Shown: in pieces, positions 53,887-61,624 of the stretch | Layout of the letters: each line of letters opens with the position of its first letter | How positions within the stretch are numbered: the first letter of the stretch is position 1 | Assembly (NCBI RefSeq): GCF_003313325.1 | Contig: NZ_QMHQ01000001.1 | Location: forward strand, 124,001-188,000 | Direction: 5' to 3' | Length of the DNA stretch: 64,000 bases | Source of the DNA: Pedobacter namyangjuensis | GTDB lineage: Bacteria > Bacteroidota > Bacteroidia > Sphingobacteriales > Sphingobacteriaceae | Notes under the pieces: model-generated | What the model was told of the DNA's origin: nothing | What the model saw: the letters and a program-made list of their open reading frames with translations, nothing else | Database searches by the model: none | Position numbers and translations under genes: made by a program

Positions 53887-54864
53887 TTAAAAATTCGCGG
53901 CCTTTAAGCGCAAACCGCTATTTTCTTCCAATCCAAACATTAAATTCATATTCTGAACCGCTTGTCCGCTTGCACCTTTTAAAAGGTTGTCAATAATGCT
54001 GATGATAAATAATTTATTGCCATGCTTTTCTACATGAACCAGCGCTTTATTAGTATTTACAACCTGTTTTAAATCGATATTTTTCCGACTCACATGCGTA
54101 AAGGGGTGTTCACTATAGTAATTTTCGTAAAGCTGCAGAGCTTCTTCTAAAGTCAAATTACTTTCCAAATACATCGCCGCCAAAATTCCTCTGGTAAAAT
54201 CTCCGCGTTGGGGGATGAAAGTTAAGGTCTCTGAAAGCGACGGTTGCAATTGCAATAAGCTTTCGCCAATTTCATTTAAATGTTGGTGCTCAAAGGCCTT
54301 GTAAATCGACAAGTTATTGTTTCTCCAGCTGAAGTGGGAAGTTGCAGATAAACTTTGCCCTGCACCTGTTGAACCTGTAGTTGCGTTGATGTGAACTTCA
54401 GATTTAATAAGTCCGGCTTTTGCCAACGGCAATAAACCTAACTGAATGCATGTAGCAAAACAGCCAGGGTTAGCAATATTTTTCGCCGATTTTATTACAT
54501 CTCGATTTAACTCTGGCAAACCGTAAATAAATTGACGGTCTCCGACTGACGAATTACGGTTTAGTCTAAAATCCTGAGATAAATCAATGATCTTGATGTT
54601 TTCGTTGATATCGTTTGCTTCTAGAAATTTCTTCGCATCTCCATGTCCAACACAAAGAAAGAGCACATCAATATTTTGAAGGATTTCATTTGTAAACCTC
54701 AAATCCGTATCACCAACTAAATCTGTATGCACATCAGAAATTAAATTTCCGGCGTTGCTTGTACTGTTTACAAAAGCAATTTCTACGTCTGGATGGTTAA
54801 CCAAAATACGAAGCATTTCGCCTCCTGTATATCCCGCACCGCCAATTATTCCTGCTTTAATCAT
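53887..54864 (-). CDS. argC: N-acyl-gamma-glutamyl-phosphate reductase
   Basis: A 325-residue ArgC. The NADP fold GIIGGAGYTGGEMLRIL (about 5-21), the catalytic Cys in ANPGCFATCIQLGLLP (about 146-161) and GSTGAGQSLSATSHF (about 169-183) are present, with His in QHLNEIGE (about 205-212). It reduces acylglutamyl phosphate to the semialdehyde. Located between the second four-helix gene and a GNAT gene. Confidence 0.95.
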   Translation of the reverse strand: MIKAGIIGGAGYTGGEMLRILVNHPDVEIAFVNSTSNAGNLISDVHTDLVGDTDLRFTNEILQNIDVLFLCVGHGDAKKFLEANDINENIKIIDLSQDFRLNRNSSVGDRQFIYGLPELNRDVIKSAKNIANPGCFATCIQLGLLPLAKAGLIKSEVHINATTGSTGAGQSLSATSHFSWRNNNLSIYKAFEHQHLNEIGESLLQLQPSLSETLTFIPQRGDFTRGILAAMYLESNLTLEEALQLYENYYSEHPFTHVSRKNIDLKQVVNTNKALVHVEKHGNKLFIISIIDNLLKGASGQAVQNMNLMFGLEENSGLRLKAANF

Positions 54865-54869
54865 AATTT

Positions 54870-54904
54870 AAAGTTAAAAGTAAAGGTTAAGCTTACGGCT
54901 AGCC
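54870..54904. repeat. period-7 degenerate repeat tract (argC-GNAT spacer)
   Basis: Three clear heptamers (AAAGTTA, AAAGTAA, AGGTTAA) followed by decayed units towards 54904. Confidence 0.5.
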
Positions 54905-54910
54905 CTATGT

Positions 54911-55384
54911 TTATATTTCAATTTTATAAAGTAAAAACTCTTTGTCTGGTCCCTGTTTTACAAAACCAATTTGCTCATAAAGACTTTGTGCTGTAAAATT
55001 ATCGACAGCTGTTTCTAATTGAACAAAAATTGAGCCTTGCCGTTTCGCAAAATCCATTACTGTTTTAATCAATGCTTCTCCTATTCCTTGTTTACGATAA
55101 GCTTCATCCACAAACAAATCATTCAAAATCCAATTTTTGGTTAGTCTTGCTGAAGAATATTTCGGATAAAGCTGTGTAAAACCAACTGGTTTATTTTCTG
55201 CTGTAGCCACAAAAATCACCGATTCGTTATTTTCTAAACGAGCATTGATAAATGCTTTCGCCACCCCTAAATCAGAGAGTTTTCCGTAAAAAATTCTGTA
55301 TTGATTAAACAGACCAACAACAAGGTCAGCTTCATTTAAATCAATACGTTTAATTTCAATTTTACTCACAATCTGTTCTGTCAT
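54911..55384 (-). CDS. GNAT family acetyltransferase
   Basis: A 157-residue GNAT with the acetyl-CoA-binding segment VDEAYRKQGIGEALIKTVM (about 93-111; Q/R-x-x-G-x-G/A). Strand FTQLYPKYSS and NWILNDLFV precede it, and QSLYEQIGFVKQGPD (about 133-147) follows. It most resembles small-molecule acetyltransferases of the diamine or peptide type. Its start lies within the cupin gene (23-bp overlap), so the two are translationally coupled. Substrate unknown; a role in arginine synthesis is not implied. Confidence 0.84.
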   Translation of the reverse strand: MTEQIVSKIEIKRIDLNEADLVVGLFNQYRIFYGKLSDLGVAKAFINARLENNESVIFVATAENKPVGFTQLYPKYSSARLTKNWILNDLFVDEAYRKQGIGEALIKTVMDFAKRQGSIFVQLETAVDNFTAQSLYEQIGFVKQGPDKEFLLYKIEI

Positions 55385-55712
55385 TTTGAGTTGATGGGTA
55401 AGAGAAAAGTATAAATTCTAAATCTTGATTTGTACCATTCGAGATTTTATGCTTATCCCCTGCTTTAATCTGCAAACCATTATTAGCATTTACTAAAATG
55501 GTTTCGTTTTCAATTAAAAATGTTGCCTGTCCTTTTAATACGTAGAAAAACTGTTCTGCATAAGTATGAAAATGCAGTTTCTCTGCGGTTTGAGCAGGCA
55601 TTAGTTCCTGCTTAATAACTACATCAGCTTTGCTTACAAAATTCCATCCATCACAATTATCTCCCCATTTGTAATGGCTTAAACAATTTTCTTTTGAAAG
55701 AATTACGCTCAT
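55362..55712 (-). CDS. single-domain cupin
   Basis: A 116-residue cupin. Motif 1 is EKLHFHTYAEQFFYVLKGQA (about 44-63) with the metal-ligand pattern HxH...E. Motif 2 is IKAGDKHKISNG (about 80-91). Residue order fits a small metal-binding cupin, possibly an isomerase or binding protein. It overlaps the downstream GNAT gene and lies in the arginine cluster, but no function can be assigned from sequence alone. Confidence 0.84.
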   Translation of the reverse strand: MSVILSKENCLSHYKWGDNCDGWNFVSKADVVIKQELMPAQTAEKLHFHTYAEQFFYVLKGQATFLIENETILVNANNGLQIKAGDKHKISNGTNQDLEFILFSYPSTQNDRTDCE

Positions 55713-55754
55713 TTTAATTTATTTATCCTTTGACACGCTTAGGATGAAAGCATT

Positions 55755-55789
55755 AGTAAGATTGCTTCGTCGTTCCTCCTCGCAATGAC
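55755..55789 (-). repeat. GTCATTGCGAGG-type dispersed repeat
   Basis: Minus strand begins GTCATTGCGAGGAGGAACGA and ends CAATCTTACT. It is related to the block at 47814-47866 and to a repeat seen in many bacteria. Confidence 0.6.
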
Positions 55790-55803
55790 GAAACTAGGAA
55801 CAC

Positions 55804-55838
55804 AGCTTTCCGCTTTACGCCTTTAGCTTTAAGCTTCC
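55804..55838. repeat. period-7 degenerate repeat tract (cupin-argG spacer)
   Basis: Five heptamers such as AGCTTTC and CGCCTTT. The tract runs through the argG stop and covers the last three codons. Confidence 0.72.
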
Positions 55839-57022
55839 TCGTTATTAACTTTATGCCAAATCATTACCTGGTTACCGAAAATTTTAGAGAAACCTTTAAC
55901 ATCCTCTCCACTCCAAGCGTTGTTCATTTCGCCGTAGCTACCAAATTTATTGCTCATTAAATCGTGGTTAGATTCAATACCGATAATTTGAAAACGATAA
56001 GGCAAGAGCTCTACAAATACTTTACCGCTCACAACTTTTTGCGTGTCAGCTAAAAAAGCTTCTATATTGCGCATAATTGGATCGTGGAACTGACCTTCGT
56101 GCAACCAGTTTCCATAGAATGATGAAAGTTGTTCTTTCCAACTCAACTGCCATTTGGTTAAAGTATGCTTTTCTAAAGTATGGTGCGCTTTGATAATAAT
56201 AATTGGTGCAGCAGCTTCAAAACCAACACGTCCTTTAATACCAATAATGGTATCGCCCACATGAATATCCCTACCAATGCCATAAGGCTGGGCAATAGCT
56301 TGTAATTGTTGAATTGCCGTAACCGGATCTAACTTTTCGCCATCAAGCGCAACTAACTCACCTTGTTCAAAAGTTAATTCTATTTTACGTGCTTCTGTTT
56401 CAGAAACTTGTGTTGGCCAAGCACTTTCTGGCAAAGTCTCGTTAGAGGTTAAAGTTTCCTTTCCACCTACCGATGTTCCCCATAAGCCTTTATTAATAGA
56501 ATATCTTGCTTTTTCCGCTGTATATTCAACGCCATGCTTTGCTAAATATTCAATTTCCGCTTCGCGTGATAATTTTAAATCTCTAATCGGCGTAATAATT
56601 TCAACTTCTGGAATCAGGATATTGAAAATCATATCAAAACGAACTTGATCGTTACCCGCACCAGTACTTCCGTGTGCAACATAATCAGCTCCAATCTTTT
56701 TAACGTAGTTTGCAATTGCCGTAGCCTGGCTAACACGTTCTGCACTTACAGAAAGCGGGTAAGTTGCGTTCTTTAAAACGTTCCCAAAAATTAAATATTT
56801 GATACAACCTTCGTAATAGCTTTTAGTTTCATCAACAACAGCATGAGACACTACACCTAACGCATAAGCACGTTTCTCAATTTCAGCTAACTCTTCTGCA
56901 GAAAAACCACCAGTATTTACAATAACAGAATGTACTTCTAAATTGCGATCTTCTGCCAAATGGATGCAACAAAATGAGGTATCCAAACCTCCGCTAAATG
57001 CTAAAACAACTTTCTTTTTCAT
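55829..57022 (-). CDS. argG: argininosuccinate synthase
   Basis: A 397-residue ATP-pyrophosphatase-fold ligase. The N-terminal P-loop AFSGGLDTSFC (about 8-18), HGSTGAGNDQVRFD (about 117-130), ARYSINKGLWGTSVGGKE and SKIFGNQVM motifs are recognisable. It joins citrulline and aspartate with ATP. The last codons overlap a period-7 repeat. It is second in order after the GNAT gene on the minus strand. Confidence 0.94.
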   Translation of the reverse strand: MKKKVVLAFSGGLDTSFCCIHLAEDRNLEVHSVIVNTGGFSAEELAEIEKRAYALGVVSHAVVDETKSYYEGCIKYLIFGNVLKNATYPLSVSAERVSQATAIANYVKKIGADYVAHGSTGAGNDQVRFDMIFNILIPEVEIITPIRDLKLSREAEIEYLAKHGVEYTAEKARYSINKGLWGTSVGGKETLTSNETLPESAWPTQVSETEARKIELTFEQGELVALDGEKLDPVTAIQQLQAIAQPYGIGRDIHVGDTIIGIKGRVGFEAAAPIIIIKAHHTLEKHTLTKWQLSWKEQLSSFYGNWLHEGQFHDPIMRNIEAFLADTQKVVSGKVFVELLPYRFQIIGIESNHDLMSNKFGSYGEMNNAWSGEDVKGFSKIFGNQVMIWHKVNNEEA

Positions 57023-57106
57023 CCGTATAAATTTGTTTTTAAAGGTGATGAAGCTATCAGATTTATTCTCTCCACGATGTGTTTGAATAAATCATAATGG
57101 TTTCAT

Positions 57107-57799
57107 CTATTTAAATAAAAGGGTAAACAATAACATAATTGATTTAAGGCCAGATTTTGGTTTTACCACTAGGCGCTGTTTAATACGCATAAAACGCTCG
57201 TACAAACCTGGTTTTTTCTGCAATTCTTCTGCAAAATTCTTAGCCGCTTCGTGTTTCTTTTCTGCCGGATCATACAGCATGGCCGTACACATACAATTTT
57301 TCCGCTCCTTCATCTTCAAAATTTCGAAGTTGATGCAACTTTGACAACCTTTCCAAAAATCTTCATCCTGGGTAAGTTCAGAGTAGGTTACAGGTTCGTA
57401 GCCTAAATCAGAGTTTATTTTCATAACGGCCAAACCAGTAGTTAAGCCAAATATTTTTGCTTTTGGATACAAGGTCCTAGAAAGGTTAAATATTTCTTGC
57501 TTAATAGCGTTCGCTAATCCAGCTTTGCGGTATTTCGGACTAACAATTAGACCGGAATTGGCCACAAATTGACCATGGCTCCATGTCTCGATATAGCAGA
57601 AACCAGCCCATGAGCCATCTTTATGAAATGCAATAACCGATTTGCCTTCTTGCATTTTACCAGCAATATACTCTGGCGAACGCTTAGCAATACCAGTACC
57701 ACGAGCTTTTGCAGACTCGGCCATTTCAGTTACAATTTCTTCAGCAAAAACACGGTGCTCTGCTATTGCAACTTGTACTATAAATTCATTAATATTCAT
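57107..57799 (-). CDS. GNAT acyltransferase, candidate N-succinylglutamate/N-acetylglutamate synthase (ArgA-like)
   Basis: A 230-residue GNAT that heads the arginine cluster. The acetyl-CoA fold is IAFHKDGSWAGFCYIETW (about 56-73) and NSGLIVSPKYRKAGLANAI (about 81-99). ARGTGIAKRSPEY (about 32-44) and a C-terminal region with CQSC (152-155) and CMC (169-171) are unusual for the superfamily. In Bacteroides the GNAT gene next to argG was, as I recall, found to supply the first step, N-succinylglutamate synthesis; this sequence and position fit that gene. No other argA or argJ candidate is in the window. The four Cys may bind a metal. Confidence 0.68.
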   Translation of the reverse strand: MNINEFIVQVAIAEHRVFAEEIVTEMAESAKARGTGIAKRSPEYIAGKMQEGKSVIAFHKDGSWAGFCYIETWSHGQFVANSGLIVSPKYRKAGLANAIKQEIFNLSRTLYPKAKIFGLTTGLAVMKINSDLGYEPVTYSELTQDEDFWKGCQSCINFEILKMKERKNCMCTAMLYDPAEKKHEAAKNFAEELQKKPGLYERFMRIKQRLVVKPKSGLKSIMLLFTLLFK

Positions 57800-58274
57800 T
57801 CGTTTTCATAACGAAAAATTAAGGTATTCTTGTTAATTGGGTTTTTAGAGAGGATCAATTCCTCGTTTGTATTAGTAAGATGTACTAAATACGCGGCGTA
57901 AAATTTTGCCGACTTGTGGGAGAATATAATACGGGGCACAAACGCTCAATAAACAAGCATTTAGTAGCGATTTTATTCGCTTCTAAAACTGAAAGTTTAT
58001 GTATAATGTGTTTATTCATTATGGGTTTTGTATTTCTGTATTAAATTACTTGAGGCGCAAAGGTTTAAATAAAAAATGAGTTGTGCAATAAGAATCGCAT
58101 TTTTTTACATTTTGATAATTTTTCTTTAACCTGTTTTCTACCGAAAATAATTTAAGTAACTGTTGAATTAGTCAAATAAATCTAATTTTAACAAAGTTTA
58201 ACACCGCTTTTTTCATATTAAAAGCAATATTTGTAACTCAAACACAAATCTATTTTAAATAAACAACATATAAA
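57800..58274. other. 475-bp divergent intergenic region, arginine cluster leader and DUF4397 promoter
   Basis: The minus-strand part contains a promoter (58058-58088) and a leader of about 250 nt before the GNAT gene. In the leader, a 44-codon frame starts at ATG 58019 and ends at TAG 57885. I do not call it a gene; it is listed as an observation. The plus-strand part is AT-rich and presumably carries the DUF4397 promoter (AATATTTG near 58227). Confidence 0.5.
58058..58088 (-). promoter_or_regulatory. promoter of the arginine cluster
   Basis: On the minus strand TTG (58086-58088) and AACCTTTG (58058-58065) are 20 nt apart. One base departs from TAnnTTTG. The implied transcript start is near 58051, leaving a leader of about 250 nt. 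Confidence 0.55.
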
Positions 58275-58982
58275 ATGATCAACTTTTATTCAAAATCTAT
58301 TAAAAAAAGCACCCGCTATATTGCATTTGTTATGATTTTAATTACTGGCTTAACGGCCTGTAAAACAGATGAGGAAACAATTGTACCAGCTGCTTTTATA
58401 AGTGTATTTAATGCTTCGCCTACCGCAGCAACTTATGATGTATACCTTAACGACGTAAAATTTAACACCGCAGCGTTACCATTTGGAGGTGGAACAGCTT
58501 ACGCCTCTAAACCAGTTGGAAGCTATAACATTAAGTTAACTGTTGCTGATAGAATTGAAAGCGTGATTACTAAAAGCGTATCGTTAACAGAGAATAAATA
58601 TTATTCTTATTATTTTATAAATAGACCCAGTAGTTTAGATGGCTTACTTATTAACGATGAAGTTGGAGTGGCATCTGCAGACAAAGCGTCTGTGAGATTT
58701 ATAAACCTTTCTCCGGATGCACCCGCACTGGATTTGGCAACTTCGACAGGAACATCTTTAGCAACCGACAAATCATTTAAGCAATACAGCGGCTTTACAC
58801 AAGTTACACCAGGCGCAACAGTTCTGCTTATAAAAGACAAAGTTTCTGGAGCTACTAAAAGCACTTTAGAAAGTTTCACGTTTGTGGCTGGCGGATATTA
58901 CACCGTTATCGCAAGAGGTTTAGTTACACCTACAACAAGTTTAGAAAGTAGTTTTAGCGGGCAGGTTCTTATACACAAATAG
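58275..58982 (+). CDS. DUF4397 lipoprotein
   Basis: A 235-residue lipoprotein: signal up to LITGLTAC, Cys at about 29. Two DUF4397-type repeats of beta strands are visible: SVFNASPTAATYDVYLNDVK (about 43-62) and RFINLSPDAPALDLATST (about 140-157). The family occurs in cell-surface proteins of Bacteroidota and others, without known activity. The gene is monocistronic with a good terminator. Confidence 0.87.
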   Translation: MINFYSKSIKKSTRYIAFVMILITGLTACKTDEETIVPAAFISVFNASPTAATYDVYLNDVKFNTAALPFGGGTAYASKPVGSYNIKLTVADRIESVITKSVSLTENKYYSYYFINRPSSLDGLLINDEVGVASADKASVRFINLSPDAPALDLATSTGTSLATDKSFKQYSGFTQVTPGATVLLIKDKVSGATKSTLESFTFVAGGYYTVIARGLVTPTTSLESSFSGQVLIHK

Positions 58983-59006
58983 AATAACCAAAAAACATTA
59001 TTTACA

Positions 59007-59037
59007 AGAGTTAGCAGAACAGCTAACTCTTTTTTTG
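59007..59037 (+). terminator. intrinsic terminator of the DUF4397 gene
   Basis: AGAGTTAGC pairs with GCTAACTCT, a 6-nt loop, then eight T. Confidence 0.87.
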
Positions 59038-59068
59038 TTTAAACACCTATTAAAATTGTTACCATTTA

Positions 59069-59125
59069 TTTGGATGATAAAAAATTCCGTCGTTAATTTG
59101 CGCTCTTTAGAATTAATCCAAATAA
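59069..59125 (+). promoter_or_regulatory. promoter and operator-like site of the TonB receptor gene
   Basis: TTTG (59069-59072), 20 nt, TTAATTTG (59093-59100), then after 5 nt the sequence tttagaattaatccaaataa (59106-59125). The same arrangement with an identical 20-bp site precedes the DUF6607 gene. Placement across the transcription start fits a repressor. Fur-family regulation is an inference. Confidence 0.66.
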
Positions 59126-59132
59126 GAATAAC

Positions 59133-61547
59133 ATGCGTTTAAAATTACAATTCACATTTTTTATATTGACCGTTTTAGGCTTTTCTGCCTTTGGCCAGCA
59201 AAATGGTACAATCAAAGGCAGGATTACCACCTCAGACGGTGCTCCAGCTGTATACGTTACTATTGGTTTGAAAGACAAAAATCAAAATACTACATCAGAC
59301 GATAACGGAAACTACACGATTAACAGGGTTAAACAAGGTTCTTACACTTTGCGAGTGAGTGCGGTAGGTATTAACGCACAAGAAAAAAACATAACAGTAT
59401 CGGCTGGCGAAACAGTACAAGTTAATTTTAGCTTAACAGAAAACAACCAGGCACTTCAAGAAGTAACTATAGCTGGTAAAAAAAATAAATATAAAGTGAG
59501 TTTACCTTCGGCTTCACTGAGATTAAACGAACCTCTTTTAGAAGCACCGCAAAATATACAAATTGTAAGCGATCAAGTTTTAAAAGACCAACAAGTTATT
59601 AGCATGAGCGATGGCCTAATTAGAAATGTTAGTGGCGCCGTTAGGCTAGAACATTGGGGCGATATGTACACCAACATAACTATGCGTGGCTCGCAAATAC
59701 AGGCAATGCGTAATGGTTTTAATTTCGTTTCTTCTTACTGGGGACCATTAACTGAAGATATGAGCTTTGTAGACCATATAGAGTTTGTAAAAGGTCCGGC
59801 TGGTTTTATGCTAGGTAATGGAGACCCAAGCGGACTGTATAATGTGGTTACTAAAAAACCTACCGGAATTAATAAAGGAGAGGTGTCTGTAACGGTTGGC
59901 AGTTACGATTTATACAGAACAGCCGTAGATTTTGACCACAAGTTAACCAACGATGGAAAATTGCTTTTCAGATTGAATGCAGCCGCACAAACTAAAGGCT
60001 CTTTTAGGCCTTTCGAAAGTAATGATCGATATACTTTTGCTCCATCTTTAAGTTATCAGCTTACAAATAAAACGAAGATAACGGCAGAATATGCGTTGCA
60101 AAACGCGAAAATGACCGAGGTTGGTTCTTACTACATTTTTAGTCCGAACGGCTACGCAAGCTTACCTAGGAATTTAACTTTAACACAACCAGGCGTAGAA
60201 CCTGCAAGAATTAACGACCACAGCGCTTTTGTAAATCTACAACATAACTTTAGTGATAAATGGAAAGCAACGGCACAGGTTGCTTACTCAAAATATCTGC
60301 AAACCGGCTCAAGTTCTTGGCCATCATCGGTATTTGCCAACAATACCATTATTAGAAATGTTGGTATTTGGGATGCTGAAAGCAGTTTGAAATTAGCCCA
60401 GTTCTTTATCAATGGCGAAGCTAACACCGGAGGAATTGTTCATAGAATTTTAGCAGGTTTTGACGGTGGAAAGAAGAACTACATGGCGGATTGGGGACAA
60501 TCTCATGATTTAGATTTACCAAGCTCGCCATTCGACCTAAATAATCCAAATTACGGATTTCCAGCAAATGGCTATCCAAATTTTGATAGAGAAACAAGTT
60601 TAGAAGACCGAGCTATTGCAGCCGGTGGCTTGATGGGGCAAAAATACTTGAGCACTTACTTGCAAGATGAATTAGGTTTTTTTAACAACAAATTTAGGTT
60701 AACCCTTGCAGGAAGATACACTTACGTGAGTCAATATTCTTGGGGTGCCGATCCGGATAAAGCTGAAAAATTCACACCTCGAGTTGGCTTAAGTTATTCG
60801 GTTGATAAAAATACAGCTGTATACGCCGTTTACGACGAAGCGTTTACTCCACAAACAGGTTTTTTACGTAACGGAGAAAAAATTAGTCCAATTACAGGCA
60901 CAAACTACGAAGTTGGTATTAAAAAAGATTGGTTTGATGGCAAATGGAACACCACTTTGGCTGCATATAGAATCGTTAAGCAAAATGAGCTAACCGGCGA
61001 TCCAACTAATAAAGCTGGCGAAACATTTAGCATCGTTGTGGGCGAAAAAAGAGCACAAGGTATTGAGTTTGATTTGAGAGGTGAAATTACTGCTGGCCTA
61101 AAGCTAATTGCCAACTATGCTTATACCGATGGCAAAGTGACTAAAGTTGCGCCAGGTGTTACCAGCATAGCAGTTGGCGAAGTTGTTCCTGGATTTTCAA
61201 AACATACTTCTAACGCATGGCTAACCTACACCTTGCAGGATGGGGCGCTTAAAGGAACTGGAATCTCTGCTGGTTTTACCCACTTAGCTGGCAGAGCGAT
61301 GGGAACTTACAGTGGCGAAAATTCTGAACAAAACCTTCCAAATTATTTTAAACTTGATGGTGGCCTCTTCTGGGAAAATGCCAAGCTGAGAATTACCGCA
61401 AATGCGTTTAATATTTTAGACAAATATTTATTTACTGGCGCCTACTATACCAATTATTGGAATGCGCCAACTTATAACCAACCGGCCTATTCTTGGCAGG
61501 CCGAGGCACCAAGAAATTACAGGGTAAGCGTTGCTTATAAGTTTTAA
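59133..61547 (+). CDS. TonB-dependent siderophore receptor with carboxypeptidase-like N-terminal domain
   Basis: An 804-residue outer-membrane receptor. Signal peptide about 1-21 (SAFGQQ). A CarboxypepD_reg-like domain (about 24-112: NGTIKGRITTSDGAPAVYVT) precedes the plug (about 130-235: APQNIQIVSDQVLKDQ, RNVSGAVRLEHWGD, FVKGPAGFMLGNGDPSG). The barrel covers the rest, ending in the aromatic YRVSVAYKF. PFAM-type TonB-siderophore features such as the plug motifs NVVTKKP and VGSYDLYRT support a ferri-siderophore role. It is followed by a PepSY protein and a DUF6607 protein; the shared upstream site suggests joint control. Confidence 0.93.
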   Translation: MRLKLQFTFFILTVLGFSAFGQQNGTIKGRITTSDGAPAVYVTIGLKDKNQNTTSDDNGNYTINRVKQGSYTLRVSAVGINAQEKNITVSAGETVQVNFSLTENNQALQEVTIAGKKNKYKVSLPSASLRLNEPLLEAPQNIQIVSDQVLKDQQVISMSDGLIRNVSGAVRLEHWGDMYTNITMRGSQIQAMRNGFNFVSSYWGPLTEDMSFVDHIEFVKGPAGFMLGNGDPSGLYNVVTKKPTGINKGEVSVTVGSYDLYRTAVDFDHKLTNDGKLLFRLNAAAQTKGSFRPFESNDRYTFAPSLSYQLTNKTKITAEYALQNAKMTEVGSYYIFSPNGYASLPRNLTLTQPGVEPARINDHSAFVNLQHNFSDKWKATAQVAYSKYLQTGSSSWPSSVFANNTIIRNVGIWDAESSLKLAQFFINGEANTGGIVHRILAGFDGGKKNYMADWGQSHDLDLPSSPFDLNNPNYGFPANGYPNFDRETSLEDRAIAAGGLMGQKYLSTYLQDELGFFNNKFRLTLAGRYTYVSQYSWGADPDKAEKFTPRVGLSYSVDKNTAVYAVYDEAFTPQTGFLRNGEKISPITGTNYEVGIKKDWFDGKWNTTLAAYRIVKQNELTGDPTNKAGETFSIVVGEKRAQGIEFDLRGEITAGLKLIANYAYTDGKVTKVAPGVTSIAVGEVVPGFSKHTSNAWLTYTLQDGALKGTGISAGFTHLAGRAMGTYSGENSEQNLPNYFKLDGGLFWENAKLRITANAFNILDKYLFTGAYYTNYWNAPTYNQPAYSWQAEAPRNYRVSVAYKF

Positions 61548-61576
61548 TAGCTAAAATTCAATTTACAATAACCTTA

Positions 61577-61613
61577 AACCAATTAGCTTTTAGAGCTAAT
61601 TGGTTATTCTTTT
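61577..61613 (+). terminator. hairpin between the TonB receptor and PepSY genes
   Basis: A perfect 12-bp stem (AACCAATTAGCT) with a 5-nt loop is followed by ATTCTTTT. The T-run is weak, so it may only attenuate transcription into the PepSY gene, which has no promoter that I can see. Confidence 0.55.
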
Positions 61614-61624
61614 ACAAGAAAATT

